The notes beneath the pieces were generated by a model. The model was given only the letters and a program-made list of their open reading frames with translations. It had not been told where the DNA came from and made no database searches. A program made the position numbers and the translations under genes. From positions 1-60,267 of the forward strand of contig NZ_JAGHKQ010000016.1 in NCBI RefSeq assembly GCF_017742235.1: DNA of 60,267 nt. Direction: 5' to 3'. The first letter of the stretch is position 1; the number at the start of each line of letters is the position of its first letter. Positions 46,138-54,972 of this stretch are shown here, in pieces. This DNA is from Bacillus sp. 165 (GTDB taxonomy: Bacteria > Bacillota > Bacilli > Bacillales > Bacillaceae_G).

Positions 46138-48072
46138 TCATGCCACATGTTCTGATTTTTTTATTTCATCTACGCTGATGTAATACCCATCATCATAATC
46201 AAAGGAACGAAGAATCAATCCGAGTACAATACCGATACCGCCAAGAATAGCCATCCACCACCATGAAAATACTAAACCGAAACCAGCTATAAAGAAGGCA
46301 ATGGAGATTATAAATGGACGTCCTGTATTACTTGGCATGTGAATAGGTTTTAAATCTTCTTCTTTTAGTGTCAAATCTTTATTGTTCTTTTTCATATACC
46401 AGAAATGATCAAGAGTTTTTACTTCTGGGATTTTTGCAAAGTTATAGTGCTGAGGTGGAGAAGAAGTCATCCATTCTAATGTTCTTCCATCCCATGGGTC
46501 ACCTGTCATATCACGTTCACCGTAACGGGCACTCCAATAAATGTTATAGCACTGTACTACGAAGCCAATACCCATCATTACTGCGCCTACAGAAGCTAAT
46601 TGGTTTAAACCTGTCCAACCAAGATTGTCAGCGTACGTGGACATACGTCTTGTCATACCGTCTAATCCCAAGAAGTACATTGGGAAGAAACAGATATTGA
46701 ACCCGATACACCATAACCAGAATGATATTTTTCCTAATTTTTCGTTCAGCATATGACCGAACATTTTTGGATACCAGAAGTGTAATCCGGCAAAACATGC
46801 AAAAACTGTACCTGCAATTAATACATAGTGGAAGTGAGCAATAAGGAAGTAGCTATTATGATACTGGTAATCGGCTGCTGCCATTGCTAACATTACGCCT
46901 GTTACTCCACCAATAACAAAGTTCGGAATAAAAGCAAGAGACCAAAGCATTGCTACTGTGAATTTAATACGACCTTTATATAGAGTAAATAACCAGTTAA
47001 AGATTTTTACTCCTGTCGGAATGGCAATTGCCATTGTTGAAATTGAGAAAAATGAGTTAACAGCTGGTCCGGATCCCATTGTAAAGAAATGGTGAACCCA
47101 AACAAGGAAACTTAATAGCGCTATTGCAACCATAGAGAATACCATTGCGCTATAACCAAATAGGCGCTTACGGGCAAATGTACTTACTACTTCAGAGAAA
47201 ATACCGAAAGCAGGTAAGATAACAATATATACTTCAGGGTGACCCCAAATCCAGAACAGGTTTGCCCAAAGCATTGGCATCCCTTCGTTTGCCATTGTAA
47301 AGAACGCTGTACCGAATAAACGGTCAAAGGACATTAATGCTAATGCTACTGTTAATACAGGGAATGCAAAGATGATAATGATACAAGTAATTAAAATAGA
47401 CCATGTGAACATAGGGATTTTCATTAGTGACATACCCGGTGCTCTCATTTTTAAAATGGTAACTAAGAAGTTAATACCGGTCATTAAGGTACCGAGACCA
47501 GCGATTTGCAGCGCAACTGCATAATAATTGTTTCCTACACCAGGGCTGAATTCTGTACCTGCAAGAGGAAAGTACATCGTCCAACCTGCGTCTGGAGAGC
47601 CGCCGATCACGAACGCTAAATTAAATAGCATCGCGCCCATAAAGAACAACCAGAAGCTTAAGGCGTTCAAATAAGGATAGGCAACGTCACGAGCCCCAAT
47701 TTGAAGCGGAACGACGATATTCATAAGCCCCATAATAAACGGCATCGCCATGAAAAGAATCATAACTGTACCATGTGTTGTAAAAACACCGTTAAAGTGT
47801 TCTGATGTTAAATAAGGTGAATTTGGAAAAGTTAATTGCGCACGAATCATCAATCCGTCCACTCCACCGCGGAATAACATTAATACGGCAGCGAGAATAT
47901 ACATAACACCAATTTTTTTATGATCTACAGTTGTTAACCATTCAGTCCAAAGCCATTTCCATTTTTTATATTTCGTTAAAAAGAATACAATGGCCAAGGA
48001 GGCAAGAACGATGGAGGCATCGGCCCCATATATAATCGGATCGCCCGTGACAAAAAATTCATCAAGCTTCAC
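46138..48072 (-). CDS. qoxB: Cytochrome aa3 quinol oxidase subunit I
   Basis: Catalytic heme-copper subunit of ~644 aa. It has the heme-copper histidine motifs [17 protein letters not shown] and [10 protein letters not shown], and [10 protein letters not shown] for heme ligation. It reduces oxygen with quinol electrons and pumps protons. The second GTG (48072) is taken as start because GGAG lies 8 nt before it and the protein then begins [12 protein letters not shown], matching B. subtilis [14 protein letters not shown]. The first GTG (48081) overlaps the ribosome site. Confidence 0.96.
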   Translation of the reverse strand: MKLDEFFVTGDPIIYGADASIVLASLAIVFFLTKYKKWKWLWTEWLTTVDHKKIGVMYILAAVLMLFRGGVDGLMIRAQLTFPNSPYLTSEHFNGVFTTHGTVMILFMAMPFIMGLMNIVVPLQIGARDVAYPYLNALSFWLFFMGAMLFNLAFVIGGSPDAGWTMYFPLAGTEFSPGVGNNYYAVALQIAGLGTLMTGINFLVTILKMRAPGMSLMKIPMFTWSILITCIIIIFAFPVLTVALALMSFDRLFGTAFFTMANEGMPMLWANLFWIWGHPEVYIVILPAFGIFSEVVSTFARKRLFGYSAMVFSMVAIALLSFLVWVHHFFTMGSGPAVNSFFSISTMAIAIPTGVKIFNWLFTLYKGRIKFTVAMLWSLAFIPNFVIGGVTGVMLAMAAADYQYHNSYFLIAHFHYVLIAGTVFACFAGLHFWYPKMFGHMLNEKLGKISFWLWCIGFNICFFPMYFLGLDGMTRRMSTYADNLGWTGLNQLASVGAVMMGIGFVVQCYNIYWSARYGERDMTGDPWDGRTLEWMTSSPPQHYNFAKIPEVKTLDHFWYMKKNNKDLTLKEEDLKPIHMPSNTGRPFIISIAFFIAGFGLVFSWWWMAILGGIGIVLGLILRSFDYDDGYYISVDEIKKSEHVA

Positions 48073-48089
48073 TGTTTTCACTCCAATCG

Positions 48090-48977
48090 TTATTTATCTT
48101 TGTTTAAACGGTTTTTAAAATAGTTATAGTCACAATACTCAATGTTGTGTTGATCTACCCACAATAAGTGGTTGCTAGAATAAGTTTGTCGACCTACTAC
48201 CGTTGGTTCGATAAGATCTAAAAATTTCTTTTCTGTTAATCTTGGAGCAGTATCTTGTACTTCTTTTACCCAGTTTTTATAATCTTCTGGTGATTGAGAG
48301 GTAACGGTGAATTCCATGTCAGTAAAGTGTTCACCAGAAAAGTTTGCACTTCGTCCAAGATAATCTCCCTCATAATCGGCTTGAAGAATTAGATCCATAA
48401 CCATGCCGTTCATTGTATACTTTTGCCCCCCAAGCTCTGGTACCCAGAACGAGTTCATTGGTCCAAGTGAGGTAAGCTTAAAGTTAACTGGTACACCTTT
48501 AGGAATATTTACGTAGTTAACGGTTTCAATATCTTCCTCTGGATAGCTAAAAATCCATTTCCAGTTTGCAGATGTAACATAAATAGTTACAGGCTCCACA
48601 TGAGCCGTTTCTTTTGGCGCTTTTTCCAATGCATACGTTGTTTTTACAGTTGGAATTGCTAAAGCGATAACAATTAATACTGGAAACGCAGTCCATAAAA
48701 TTTCTAAAAGTGTATTACCTTCCTGTTCAGGTGGCTCGTAGTCCATATTATCAGGTCTTTCGCGATAACGAATAACAATAATTGTAAATAAAATAAATAC
48801 TACTGCAATAACCGTTAACATGAGTGCAAAAGACCAAACTATTAGGTTATATTGACTTTTCGCTACCGGACCTTGTGGGTTTAATACTGCGATTTTCTCG
48901 CTGCAGCCACTAAGGAACAAAACGAAAGAAGCCGGAAGAAGCAAAAAAAGCTTGTACAATTTCCCTTTCAGTTCCAC
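48090..48977 (-). CDS. qoxA: Cytochrome aa3 quinol oxidase subunit II (lipoprotein)
   Basis: A 295-aa subunit II with a lipoprotein signal ending FLSGC, two membrane segments and a cupredoxin domain ([32 protein letters not shown]). The CuA ligand cysteines are absent, as expected of a quinol rather than cytochrome c oxidase. The GTG at 48977 follows AGAGGAG by ~8 nt; an upstream in-frame ATG at 49004 lies before that site. It is the first gene of qoxABCD. A Fur-box-like palindrome lies ~30 bp upstream. Confidence 0.95.
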   Translation of the reverse strand: MELKGKLYKLFLLLPASFVLFLSGCSEKIAVLNPQGPVAKSQYNLIVWSFALMLTVIAVVFILFTIIVIRYRERPDNMDYEPPEQEGNTLLEILWTAFPVLIVIALAIPTVKTTYALEKAPKETAHVEPVTIYVTSANWKWIFSYPEEDIETVNYVNIPKGVPVNFKLTSLGPMNSFWVPELGGQKYTMNGMVMDLILQADYEGDYLGRSANFSGEHFTDMEFTVTSQSPEDYKNWVKEVQDTAPRLTEKKFLDLIEPTVVGRQTYSSNHLLWVDQHNIEYCDYNYFKNRLNKDK

Positions 48978-49426
48978 TGAGCAGTCTCCTCTCTTTATTT
49001 TCACTAATAATCATTATGAGTATGATTTTACTAGAACGCTATGCTAACAAAATAATTAAAATCTATTCTTCTATTGTTTTCAATACAAGTCACCGAATTG
49101 TTGAAAATTCGACACAAAAAAGACATAAAATAATAAGGTTGATAGGACAAGTTATACAGCGTTATATGGGGACTATAATGACATGTTGATTTTATGTAAT
49201 TAAGGTAGATGAAACGAAAAATAAAATTATATTAAAATAATAAAAAAACCGAGAGTTTCTTTGAGGGATTTACAGAATAAATGAATAGGATACAAAAAAC
49301 AAAGGAAAATTCCTGTGTTTTTTCACTAATTCAATTCAGTTATGGCGATTTATATTATGTGTTCCTTTTTAGTTTTTGTACTTCACGTATATTATGAAGG
49401 TTTTTTATCTGAATAGACGAAATAGA
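48978..49426. other. Divergent region qoxA / PIG-L gene
   Basis: About 450 bp, AT-rich. It contains the Fur-box-like site (49005-49019) and a TGTCGAA on the minus strand (49114-49108), identical to the Spo0A box. The qox promoter must lie here; two alternative -35/-10 pairs overlap and I cannot choose. No gene is seen. Confidence 0.45.
49005..49019. promoter_or_regulatory. Fur/PerR-box-like palindrome upstream of qoxA
   Basis: TAATAATCATTATGA matches 13 of 15 positions of the 7-1-7 Fur box TGATAATNATTATCA. It lies 28-42 bp before the qoxA start. Iron or peroxide control of a heme-copper oxidase would make sense, but AT-rich chance matches occur. Confidence 0.4.
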
Positions 49427-49456
49427 TTGCGTAATCTAATGGTAGTAGAATAATAT
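49427..49456 (+). promoter_or_regulatory. Probable sigma-A promoter of the PIG-L deacetylase gene
   Basis: TTGCGT, an 18-bp spacer and TAATAT, ~34 bp upstream of the start codon. Confidence 0.5.
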
Positions 49457-49489
49457 ATTGGATAAGAAAATAGTGTGGGAGGGAAGAAG

Positions 49490-50329
49490 ATGAAGAAGGT
49501 TATTTTTATTTTTATTGCTATTATTATGTTTATTCTTATAGGTAGTGTTTTCGCAGCAAATCATTATGTCAATGATGAGAGTGTACAAGGCAGTGATACA
49601 CTATTTAGAGATAGTAAGCCGAAAAGGGCGATGTTTATTTTTGCTCACCCTGATGACGAAATTACATCTGCAGGGACAATTAGTAAAATGAGTAAAGAGC
49701 CTGGTGCTGAAATTACACTTGTATATATGACTAAAGGAGAAGCAGGGCCGACAGCTGGATTAGTGCCTCAAGCGCAGCTAGGAGAAGTAAGGGCTCAAGA
49801 AGCGAAGCAGGCAGGAAAAACATTGGGAGCTGATAGAGTAGAGATACTCTCATATCCAGATGGAGGATTGCCTGCTATCGATGATCAAGAGGCAAAAGAA
49901 AGCATTCGGCAGTTAATAAAAAAATACAATCCTAGTGTTATTATCACTTTTGATGAACGAGTAGGATTTTATGGGCATCTTGATCATGCAACAACAGGCC
50001 GATGGGTAAAAGAGGCTACAGCTGAAGATAAAGGTAAAACTTCTGTAACAGCTGTGTATCAAGCAACATTACCACAGCCAATGATTGATTTAGCTCTACA
50101 GCTTTCTCAAACCTTTAAAGAAAAGTACCCAATTGAGCCAGACGAGGGGCTGCCTGCTGCAACAGTGGCGATTTCAATGTCATCGGAGTATAAAGAGAAA
50201 CGAGAGTTGTTAGATGTTCATAAAACGCAAGTAGATGTAATAGGTGATGTGCAGCCGTATTACAATAAGCTCCCGAGTTGGGTATACTATCATATTTTCA
50301 GCAAGGAGTACTATACGAGGATTTTATAA
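49490..50329 (+). CDS. PIG-L/LmbE-family N-acetylsugar deacetylase, exported
   Basis: A 279-aa protein with an N-terminal hydrophobic segment (KKVIFIFIAIIMFILIGSVFA) that serves as signal or anchor. The zinc-dependent PIG-L domain follows with AHPDDE and GHLDHATTGR metal/catalytic motifs and GEAGPTAG. Cytosolic Bacillus relatives (BshB) deacetylate GlcNAc-malate; this one lies outside the membrane. A cell-wall or extracellular N-acetylsugar is therefore the likelier substrate. The ATG at 49490 with GGGAGGGAAG upstream is chosen. A UUCG hairpin follows the stop. Confidence 0.9.
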   Translation: MKKVIFIFIAIIMFILIGSVFAANHYVNDESVQGSDTLFRDSKPKRAMFIFAHPDDEITSAGTISKMSKEPGAEITLVYMTKGEAGPTAGLVPQAQLGEVRAQEAKQAGKTLGADRVEILSYPDGGLPAIDDQEAKESIRQLIKKYNPSVIITFDERVGFYGHLDHATTGRWVKEATAEDKGKTSVTAVYQATLPQPMIDLALQLSQTFKEKYPIEPDEGLPAATVAISMSSEYKEKRELLDVHKTQVDVIGDVQPYYNKLPSWVYYHIFSKEYYTRIL

Positions 50330-50333
50330 ATGA

Positions 50334-50364
50334 AAAGCTCACCTTCGGGTGAGCTTTCATTTTC
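50334..50364 (+). terminator. Terminator with UUCG tetraloop
   Basis: AAAGCTCACC-TTCG-GGTGAGCTTT followed by CATTTTC, 4 nt after the deacetylase stop. Confidence 0.8.
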
Positions 50365-50497
50365 AGGCTGTGGGGAAATTTCCGACAGCTTAATTTTTGT
50401 ACTACATATAGGTTATTCTAAAAAATTCCATATTTTGTATGTCGGAGTGGTTTTTTCTATCGGAAATTTAGTTTCTCCACGAGCTTTTCATTTTAAG
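50351..50497. repeat. Candidate ~130-bp miniature element
   Basis: Near-identical direct repeats GAGCTTTCATTTTCAG (50351) and GAGCTTTTCATTTTAAG (50481) flank a segment whose ends are imperfect inverted repeats. The left end is GGCTGTGGGGAAATTTCCGA at 50366-50385. The right end at 50460-50484 contains its complement with a 4-bp insertion. There is no coding potential, and it is AT-rich inside. The remaining sequence to 50677 holds nothing recognised. Confidence 0.4.
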
Positions 50498-50677
50498 ATT
50501 GTACGGAGGAGAAGTGAAGAAAGTCGTTAATGCTCGTTTTGTTTTATAATTCTAATTTTGTTTCGGGAGTTTATCACGTTGAACTTTTTCAATTAAGAAG
50601 TTTCTCTATTTTCATGTTTCGTACTTTTATAAAAGTAGATAATTAAGTCTTTTGAGATAGTTATTGAAGATGTAACA

Positions 50678-50712
50678 AAAAACCTCTTCCTAAAATATGG
50701 GAAGAGGTCTAT
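50678..50712 (-). terminator. Terminator of the phhA-phhB operon
   Basis: ACCTCTTCC / GGAAGAGGT stem with a 9-nt loop. On the minus strand it is followed by TTTTTTG. Confidence 0.85.
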
Positions 50713-50715
50713 TTA

Positions 50716-51024
50716 CTAAGAGAGTGAACCGATTGTTGTTTCCTCATAAATTTGATCAAATTTCTTAGCCAAATCTATGTCAAGCTGAGTTAAACCTTTG
50801 GCGTTCCAAGAGGTCAGAGAGACAAAGATAGATTTATATTGAATATTGATAAACGGATGATGATTTGTTTCTTCTGATAGATGAGCAATTTTTGATACGA
50901 ATGTAATACCTTGCAAATAATCTTTAAATAGATAGCGGCGTTCGATCCATTTTTCTTCTTTGATTGACCATTTTGGCAAATTAGTAAGGTGCATTTGTAC
51001 TTCTTGATCTGATAATACGCTCAT
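50716..51024 (-). CDS. phhB: Pterin-4a-carbinolamine dehydratase
   Basis: A 102-aa dehydratase (PCD/DCoH fold). The motif EETNHHPFINIQY supplies the catalytic histidines, with LTSWNAKGLTQLDIDLA after it. It dehydrates the 4a-hydroxy-tetrahydropterin made by phenylalanine hydroxylase so the cofactor can be recycled. The ATG at 51024 lies 4 nt after the phhA stop with AGGAG inside phhA, so the two are an operon and probably translationally coupled. Confidence 0.94.
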   Translation of the reverse strand: MSVLSDQEVQMHLTNLPKWSIKEEKWIERRYLFKDYLQGITFVSKIAHLSEETNHHPFINIQYKSIFVSLTSWNAKGLTQLDIDLAKKFDQIYEETTIGSLS

Positions 51025-51028
51025 TTTT

Positions 51029-52771
51029 TTACAACTCCTGTGCAAGCGGCAACAGTTGCAAGCCGTTTTGAATTAAATTTCGTACTTTTTCATGTTTAGC
51101 TAGTTCAAGCAATTCTTCTTGAAGCTTATGTGTTTCTGTAGTTTCGACATTATACATATGGAATAGCTCCAATATTTCTAGGCGCAACAGCCACTCAGTT
51201 TTGTGCGATACACGAAGAGTGTCTAAAATAGAAGCGACAAGTGTTGCGCTATTTTCGTTCCATTCCTTTTGTTCACGAAGAGCACGAACGTGTAGATAAA
51301 GTTGTTCTAGTTGAGATAAAGTTCGTTGTGAAGAGGTTTTGTTTTCTAACATTTCTACAGGTTGGAAATAGGATTGCGGGTCAGCAGCACCAGCAAATAC
51401 AGAAATAATAGATGAACCCACTGTCATATCATACGTACCCCAGCTGCTTTCAAATAAAACAATATCTTGTAGGCTGACATTACAGTCTGTAAAAGATATT
51501 AACGCAACTTTGTTTTCGTGTTTTACGATATGTTTTACAATACCGTTCACTTTTACACCACTTTTGAACGGCAGACAAACTTGTTTTCCTACAACAATAC
51601 CGAGTGCTTCTAGTAGCTCATCGCTGCATTCCTCTAAAGAGATATCTCCTTGTAATAACCCAACTGGAGTTCCAAATCCATCTGCATGAACAGCTTTAGA
51701 ATGGCCTACTAGTTCTTTCCCATTAATAGAAAGAGCTGTTGGTCCAGCTGTCTTTATATAAATAGCTTCACCATTCTCATCATTTAACAGCTCATGAATG
51801 ATCCCAGTTACTTGAATGCCTGAGTTAAATACTGCTGTAGCGGTATTTTGAGAGCGCACGGCTTTATTCAAACCTGCTGTCCCGCCTGTGCGTACAGCGA
51901 GTGTGTCTGCAAATTTTTCAATAGATTCAATCAGTTCATCAAAAGATTGACATACAAAGAGCTGCGGCTGCATTGTAGTTACATCATAAGGAGTATTAAT
52001 ACAAGCTTCAATGGAGAATGGGATTTTTTTGACTGAATCTGTTAGGCATTGTTTACTTTCGCCCACAGAGGAAAGTAAACCTGCTCCATAAATTTTGGGA
52101 TTATTGACATCCCCTATTAAGCCATATTCTACGGTCCACCAGAATAATCTTGAGATTTGTTCAGCTTCTGAAATATCAGTTATAGCAGTTTGCTTTTCTT
52201 CTACTAATCTTTTGGCTTCTGCAATTTCTTCTTCAGTAGAATTGCGGTCTTCCATTACAATTGTTAAATGGCGAACTGCTTCGAAAGCTTCGTGTTCTTC
52301 TTTAGTTGCAAATGCTTTTGCACCGATTTTTCCAAAGAGCTTTACATACTCAGCATACTTTGCGTCAAATAAAATCGGAGCATGACCTGCAGCTTCATGT
52401 ATAATATCAGGAGCCGGAGTATATTCAATATGTTCCACGCGGCGAATATCTGTCGCTATCGGTAAAATACCGTGACCTTGAAAATCGAAAAATGCAACCC
52501 CCGGAATCAAACCGTCAATTGTAGCTGCGCCCCAGCCGCTCCTTGCTAAACAAGCGTTCATTTCTTCTACTCGCGGAATAGCTTCAATGTTAATACCAGA
52601 TGAAAGTAATCCTTCAACATAGGCAGGATGAGCAACGTCTTTTAGAAAATGGTGGTTTTGTCGCATTACGTATCGCCATACTGCATGATCGATAGGTGAG
52701 TATTGGTCGTAATGCTGCTCACACACATATTGCTGCAAATGAGCTGGAACTGATTTTTCAGATTGCTTCAT
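51029..52771 (-). CDS. phhA: Aromatic amino acid (phenylalanine) 4-hydroxylase, long form
   Basis: Iron- and tetrahydropterin-dependent monooxygenase converting phenylalanine to tyrosine. The catalytic domain occupies about residues 1-300. Iron ligands are in PAPDIIHEAAGHAPIL (two His) and FWWTVEYGLIG (Glu). The 580-aa protein has ~280 extra C-terminal residues beyond the usual ~270-300 aa bacterial enzyme. I recall similar long forms in the B. cereus group; the role of the extension is unclear. The ATG at 52771, 6 nt after AAGGGGGA, is clearly the start; upstream frame extension is not coding. It lies with phhB. Confidence 0.94.
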   Translation of the reverse strand: MKQSEKSVPAHLQQYVCEQHYDQYSPIDHAVWRYVMRQNHHFLKDVAHPAYVEGLLSSGINIEAIPRVEEMNACLARSGWGAATIDGLIPGVAFFDFQGHGILPIATDIRRVEHIEYTPAPDIIHEAAGHAPILFDAKYAEYVKLFGKIGAKAFATKEEHEAFEAVRHLTIVMEDRNSTEEEIAEAKRLVEEKQTAITDISEAEQISRLFWWTVEYGLIGDVNNPKIYGAGLLSSVGESKQCLTDSVKKIPFSIEACINTPYDVTTMQPQLFVCQSFDELIESIEKFADTLAVRTGGTAGLNKAVRSQNTATAVFNSGIQVTGIIHELLNDENGEAIYIKTAGPTALSINGKELVGHSKAVHADGFGTPVGLLQGDISLEECSDELLEALGIVVGKQVCLPFKSGVKVNGIVKHIVKHENKVALISFTDCNVSLQDIVLFESSWGTYDMTVGSSIISVFAGAADPQSYFQPVEMLENKTSSQRTLSQLEQLYLHVRALREQKEWNENSATLVASILDTLRVSHKTEWLLRLEILELFHMYNVETTETHKLQEELLELAKHEKVRNLIQNGLQLLPLAQEL

Positions 52772-52959
52772 GTATAAATCCCCCTTAATAAGTACAATAT
52801 GTAAACGCATACAACTTATATAAATTCTGATTATTTTGTATATTACCTTCTTAAGTACAAATAAAAAAAACGACAAAAAATGCACAAGATGAAAAGTAGT
52901 TATTTTTTGGAGAGTGAATAGGGTTATAGTGTGATAGTAGATAAGATGAAGCAAACAAT
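52772..52959 (-). other. Upstream region of phhA
   Basis: AT-rich leader and promoter region. TTGTACTTA occurs twice (near 52850 and 52795, minus strand) before A/T-rich -10-like sequences, but no promoter pair is convincing. Confidence 0.35.
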
Positions 52960-53033
52960 GAAGATAACAAGTAAGAAAAAATCAGCATTTATGCTTCCTT
53001 TTTTCATACAGTTCAGAAGTACTTGCTATCTTC
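52960..53033. repeat. Nested inverted repeat between phhA promoter and the hydrolase gene end
   Basis: Outer arms GAAGATAACAAGTA and TACTTGCTATCTTC match 13 of 14. Inside lies a second hairpin (AGCA-TTTA-TGCT) flanked by A6 and T6. On the minus strand the inner hairpin plus TTTTTT resembles a terminator for the hydrolase gene 140 bp away. The outer stem is unexplained. Between 53034 and 53170 I see nothing further. Confidence 0.5.
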
Positions 53034-53170
53034 ACAGTATTGAGTTACGTAAAGCATGGAGAAGCTAAATTTAGTAATGAGACAAGAGACGAAAAGCAGC
53101 GAATGAAATAGTAATGTTCAAATTGTAATAGATGGACGGGTATCTTCGTGAGCTAAGGATAATTTTTGAT

Positions 53171-54088
53171 TTATCTAAGCTGAGCTTTAATCCAGTTTAT
53201 TATGTCTGTATATACCTCTTCTTGATTTATTTCATTCAACATCTCATGACGGCCACCTTCATAAAGCTTAAATGTGATGTTTGTAACTCCAGCCCTCTGA
53301 AAGGTGTTACATACTTGTTGCACACCTTTTGTATTATTCCCTACCGGGTCCTGAGAACCTGAGAAAATATAGATAGGGAGAGCCGAGGGGACTAATTGAA
53401 TATTTTTCTTCTTATTAATAATTTTCAATCCAGTTAACAAATCATGAAAAAAACCAGCTGTAAATATACCTCCGCATAAAGAATCTTCTATATACTTATC
53501 TACTTCTGCGTCGTTGCGTGTCAACCATTCGAATTGTGTACGGGCAGGCTGGAATTGCTTATTAAAGTTTCCAAATGTAAGCTTATCCAGCAGAGGGCTG
53601 GGAGATGTGCGTCCGTTGCGCTTACATTCCCATTTTGCTATTGTACGTCCAATCTTTCCTAAAATCCCAGGATTCCCACCTGTTCCCGACAATAATACGC
53701 CTCTAATTTCGTTACCGTATAGTTGGATATATCGTCTTGCCAAGAAAGAACCCATGCTGTGACCGAACAGGAAGATCGAAACATTTCCTTGTTCCTCACG
53801 TATTAAATTTGTTAATTCGTACATATCATTGACGACTTTTTCAAAGCCGTTCTCCTCACTGAAATACCTGGGGGTACCTGATGTTTGCCCATGGCCACGA
53901 TGGTCATTTCCATATACATAAATATCATGCTTCAGAAGTTCATTAGCAAAGGCATTGTAACGCTCGATATGTTCGGCCATGCCGTGAGCAATTTGAACAA
54001 TTGCTTTAGGTGATTTGCCTTCAATCCATTTTTTTGTATGGATTTTATGACCATCTGTAGTATGAAAATAGAATGTTGAAGCAGGCAA
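53171..54088 (-). CDS. Alpha/beta hydrolase, monoacylglycerol lipase/lysophospholipase type
   Basis: Serine hydrolase of ~305 aa. It has the oxyanion HGMAEHIERY motif, nucleophile Ser in FGHSMGS, Asp in FSGSQDPVG and His in GGRHEMLNE, which is the triad layout of monoglyceride lipases (PldB-like). There is no signal peptide, so it is cytosolic. A TTG at 54088 follows AGAGGGA by ~6 nt and gives a start at PASTFYFHTTDGHKIH, where the family fold begins. ATG codons farther upstream lack ribosome sites. It is monocistronic. Confidence 0.88.
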   Translation of the reverse strand: MPASTFYFHTTDGHKIHTKKWIEGKSPKAIVQIAHGMAEHIERYNAFANELLKHDIYVYGNDHRGHGQTSGTPRYFSEENGFEKVVNDMYELTNLIREEQGNVSIFLFGHSMGSFLARRYIQLYGNEIRGVLLSGTGGNPGILGKIGRTIAKWECKRNGRTSPSPLLDKLTFGNFNKQFQPARTQFEWLTRNDAEVDKYIEDSLCGGIFTAGFFHDLLTGLKIINKKKNIQLVPSALPIYIFSGSQDPVGNNTKGVQQVCNTFQRAGVTNITFKLYEGGRHEMLNEINQEEVYTDIINWIKAQLR

Positions 54089-54626
54089 GATAATCCCTCT
54101 TTTCTTGATGAAATAAATACTCATTCTTTTTTCAATATACATGTTTTTGAGAATGTTATCATTACCCTCTACTATTAGTGGTTCGAAATTGTTGTTTTTT
54201 AATGTAAGAGAGAAAGAAGGGAAGAAAGTTTCATGTAGAAGGTCCTTAGTACAGGAAAGACATTACACTGTTAATTATTGTAAAAGAAGGCCGGATTTGA
54301 GAATAGTGTACCAGCAAGAATAACGTTGAAGCGTTTCTTGGTTGCTGTACTACATATTTTCTTAATCATAATGTACTACTGGATGCTTGTCTGTATGTGA
54401 TTTTTGTATACTCCTATGTGGATTTATAATAACTCAAAAGTTTTGATTGTAATGAAAGTACTGCCTTTTGAATTATTTTGAGAGAAGAGTTGGGATTTTT
54501 GCTTTACGCTATAAAAAGACAATGAACGAAGAAAGATAAAATAAAGGTTATTTACTATCTTTAAAATTAAATTTCATAAATAAGTATTTTTATATTGAAA
54601 TTTTAATTCATGAATTCTATAATTAA
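54089..54626. other. Long AT-rich region upstream of the PTS operon, first half
   Basis: No convincing gene. Around 54570-54610 are imperfect inverted AT-rich segments (AATTAAATTTCAT and TTGAAATTTTAATT) that could be an RpiR/MurR-type operator. MurR-family regulators bind AT-rich sites of this kind upstream of murP, but this is a weak inference. Confidence 0.35.
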
Positions 54627-54776
54627 CATGTAATACTTGGTTTGCTTTTTTATAGAACTAGTCAAAAGGTATGGTTGGAGTACTTTGTTCTTAAAGAAAA
54701 GCAAGTAAGTGATAAACTTTTTAGCCGACCTGTTGGACGGGCTTTATTTGAAGATTTATTAAAGCGTTTTCATTGA
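54627..54776 (+). pseudogene. C-terminal remnant of an unidentified gene
   Basis: An open stretch of 49 codons ending ...WLEYFVLKEKQVSDKL, FSRPVGRALFEDLLKRFH, stop. The composition looks protein-like and ends in a charged helix, but there is no start codon or ribosome site and a stop lies directly upstream. It is probably the tail of a deleted gene, perhaps the missing regulator of the PTS operon. I cannot name the family. Confidence 0.4.
54759..54772 (+). promoter_or_regulatory. CcpA cre site upstream of the MurP operon
   Basis: TTAAAGCGTTTTCA matches 12 of 14 positions of the cre palindrome TGAAAGCGCTTTCA, ~200 bp upstream of the PTS gene. This is typical of sugar PTS operons. Confidence 0.6.
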
Positions 54777-54972
54777 GGTATTAACTTTATCTTGTATTAA
54801 TGTGGCTTGTGTACTTTGTTGTAATATTGCAAGGGGAGCAAAGAGGTTCGTTCAAGCCTAATTGATAGGAGTTCTATTAAGTGAGGAAAGAGCCACTAAT
54901 AGAAGCTTCATTTTATATCTCATTTGGAAATGTTGCACATGAACTTTTAACATAAAAGAAGGGGGATTCAGA
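54777..54972 (+). other. Leader of the MurP operon with a hairpin
   Basis: TTCTATTA-GTG and CAC-TAATAGAA (54872-54904) form a hairpin with a one-base bulge, ~70 bp before the start codon. No long T-tract follows. It could be an anti-terminator/terminator type structure or simply mRNA structure. Confidence 0.4.

Noticed and set aside
50330..50530. A 66-codon plus-strand frame after the deacetylase gene.
   Set aside because: It runs through the terminator hairpin and repeat structure; no ribosome site.
54141..54323. A 60-codon plus-strand frame upstream of the PTS operon.
   Set aside because: No ribosome site and Lys/Arg-rich shadow composition.
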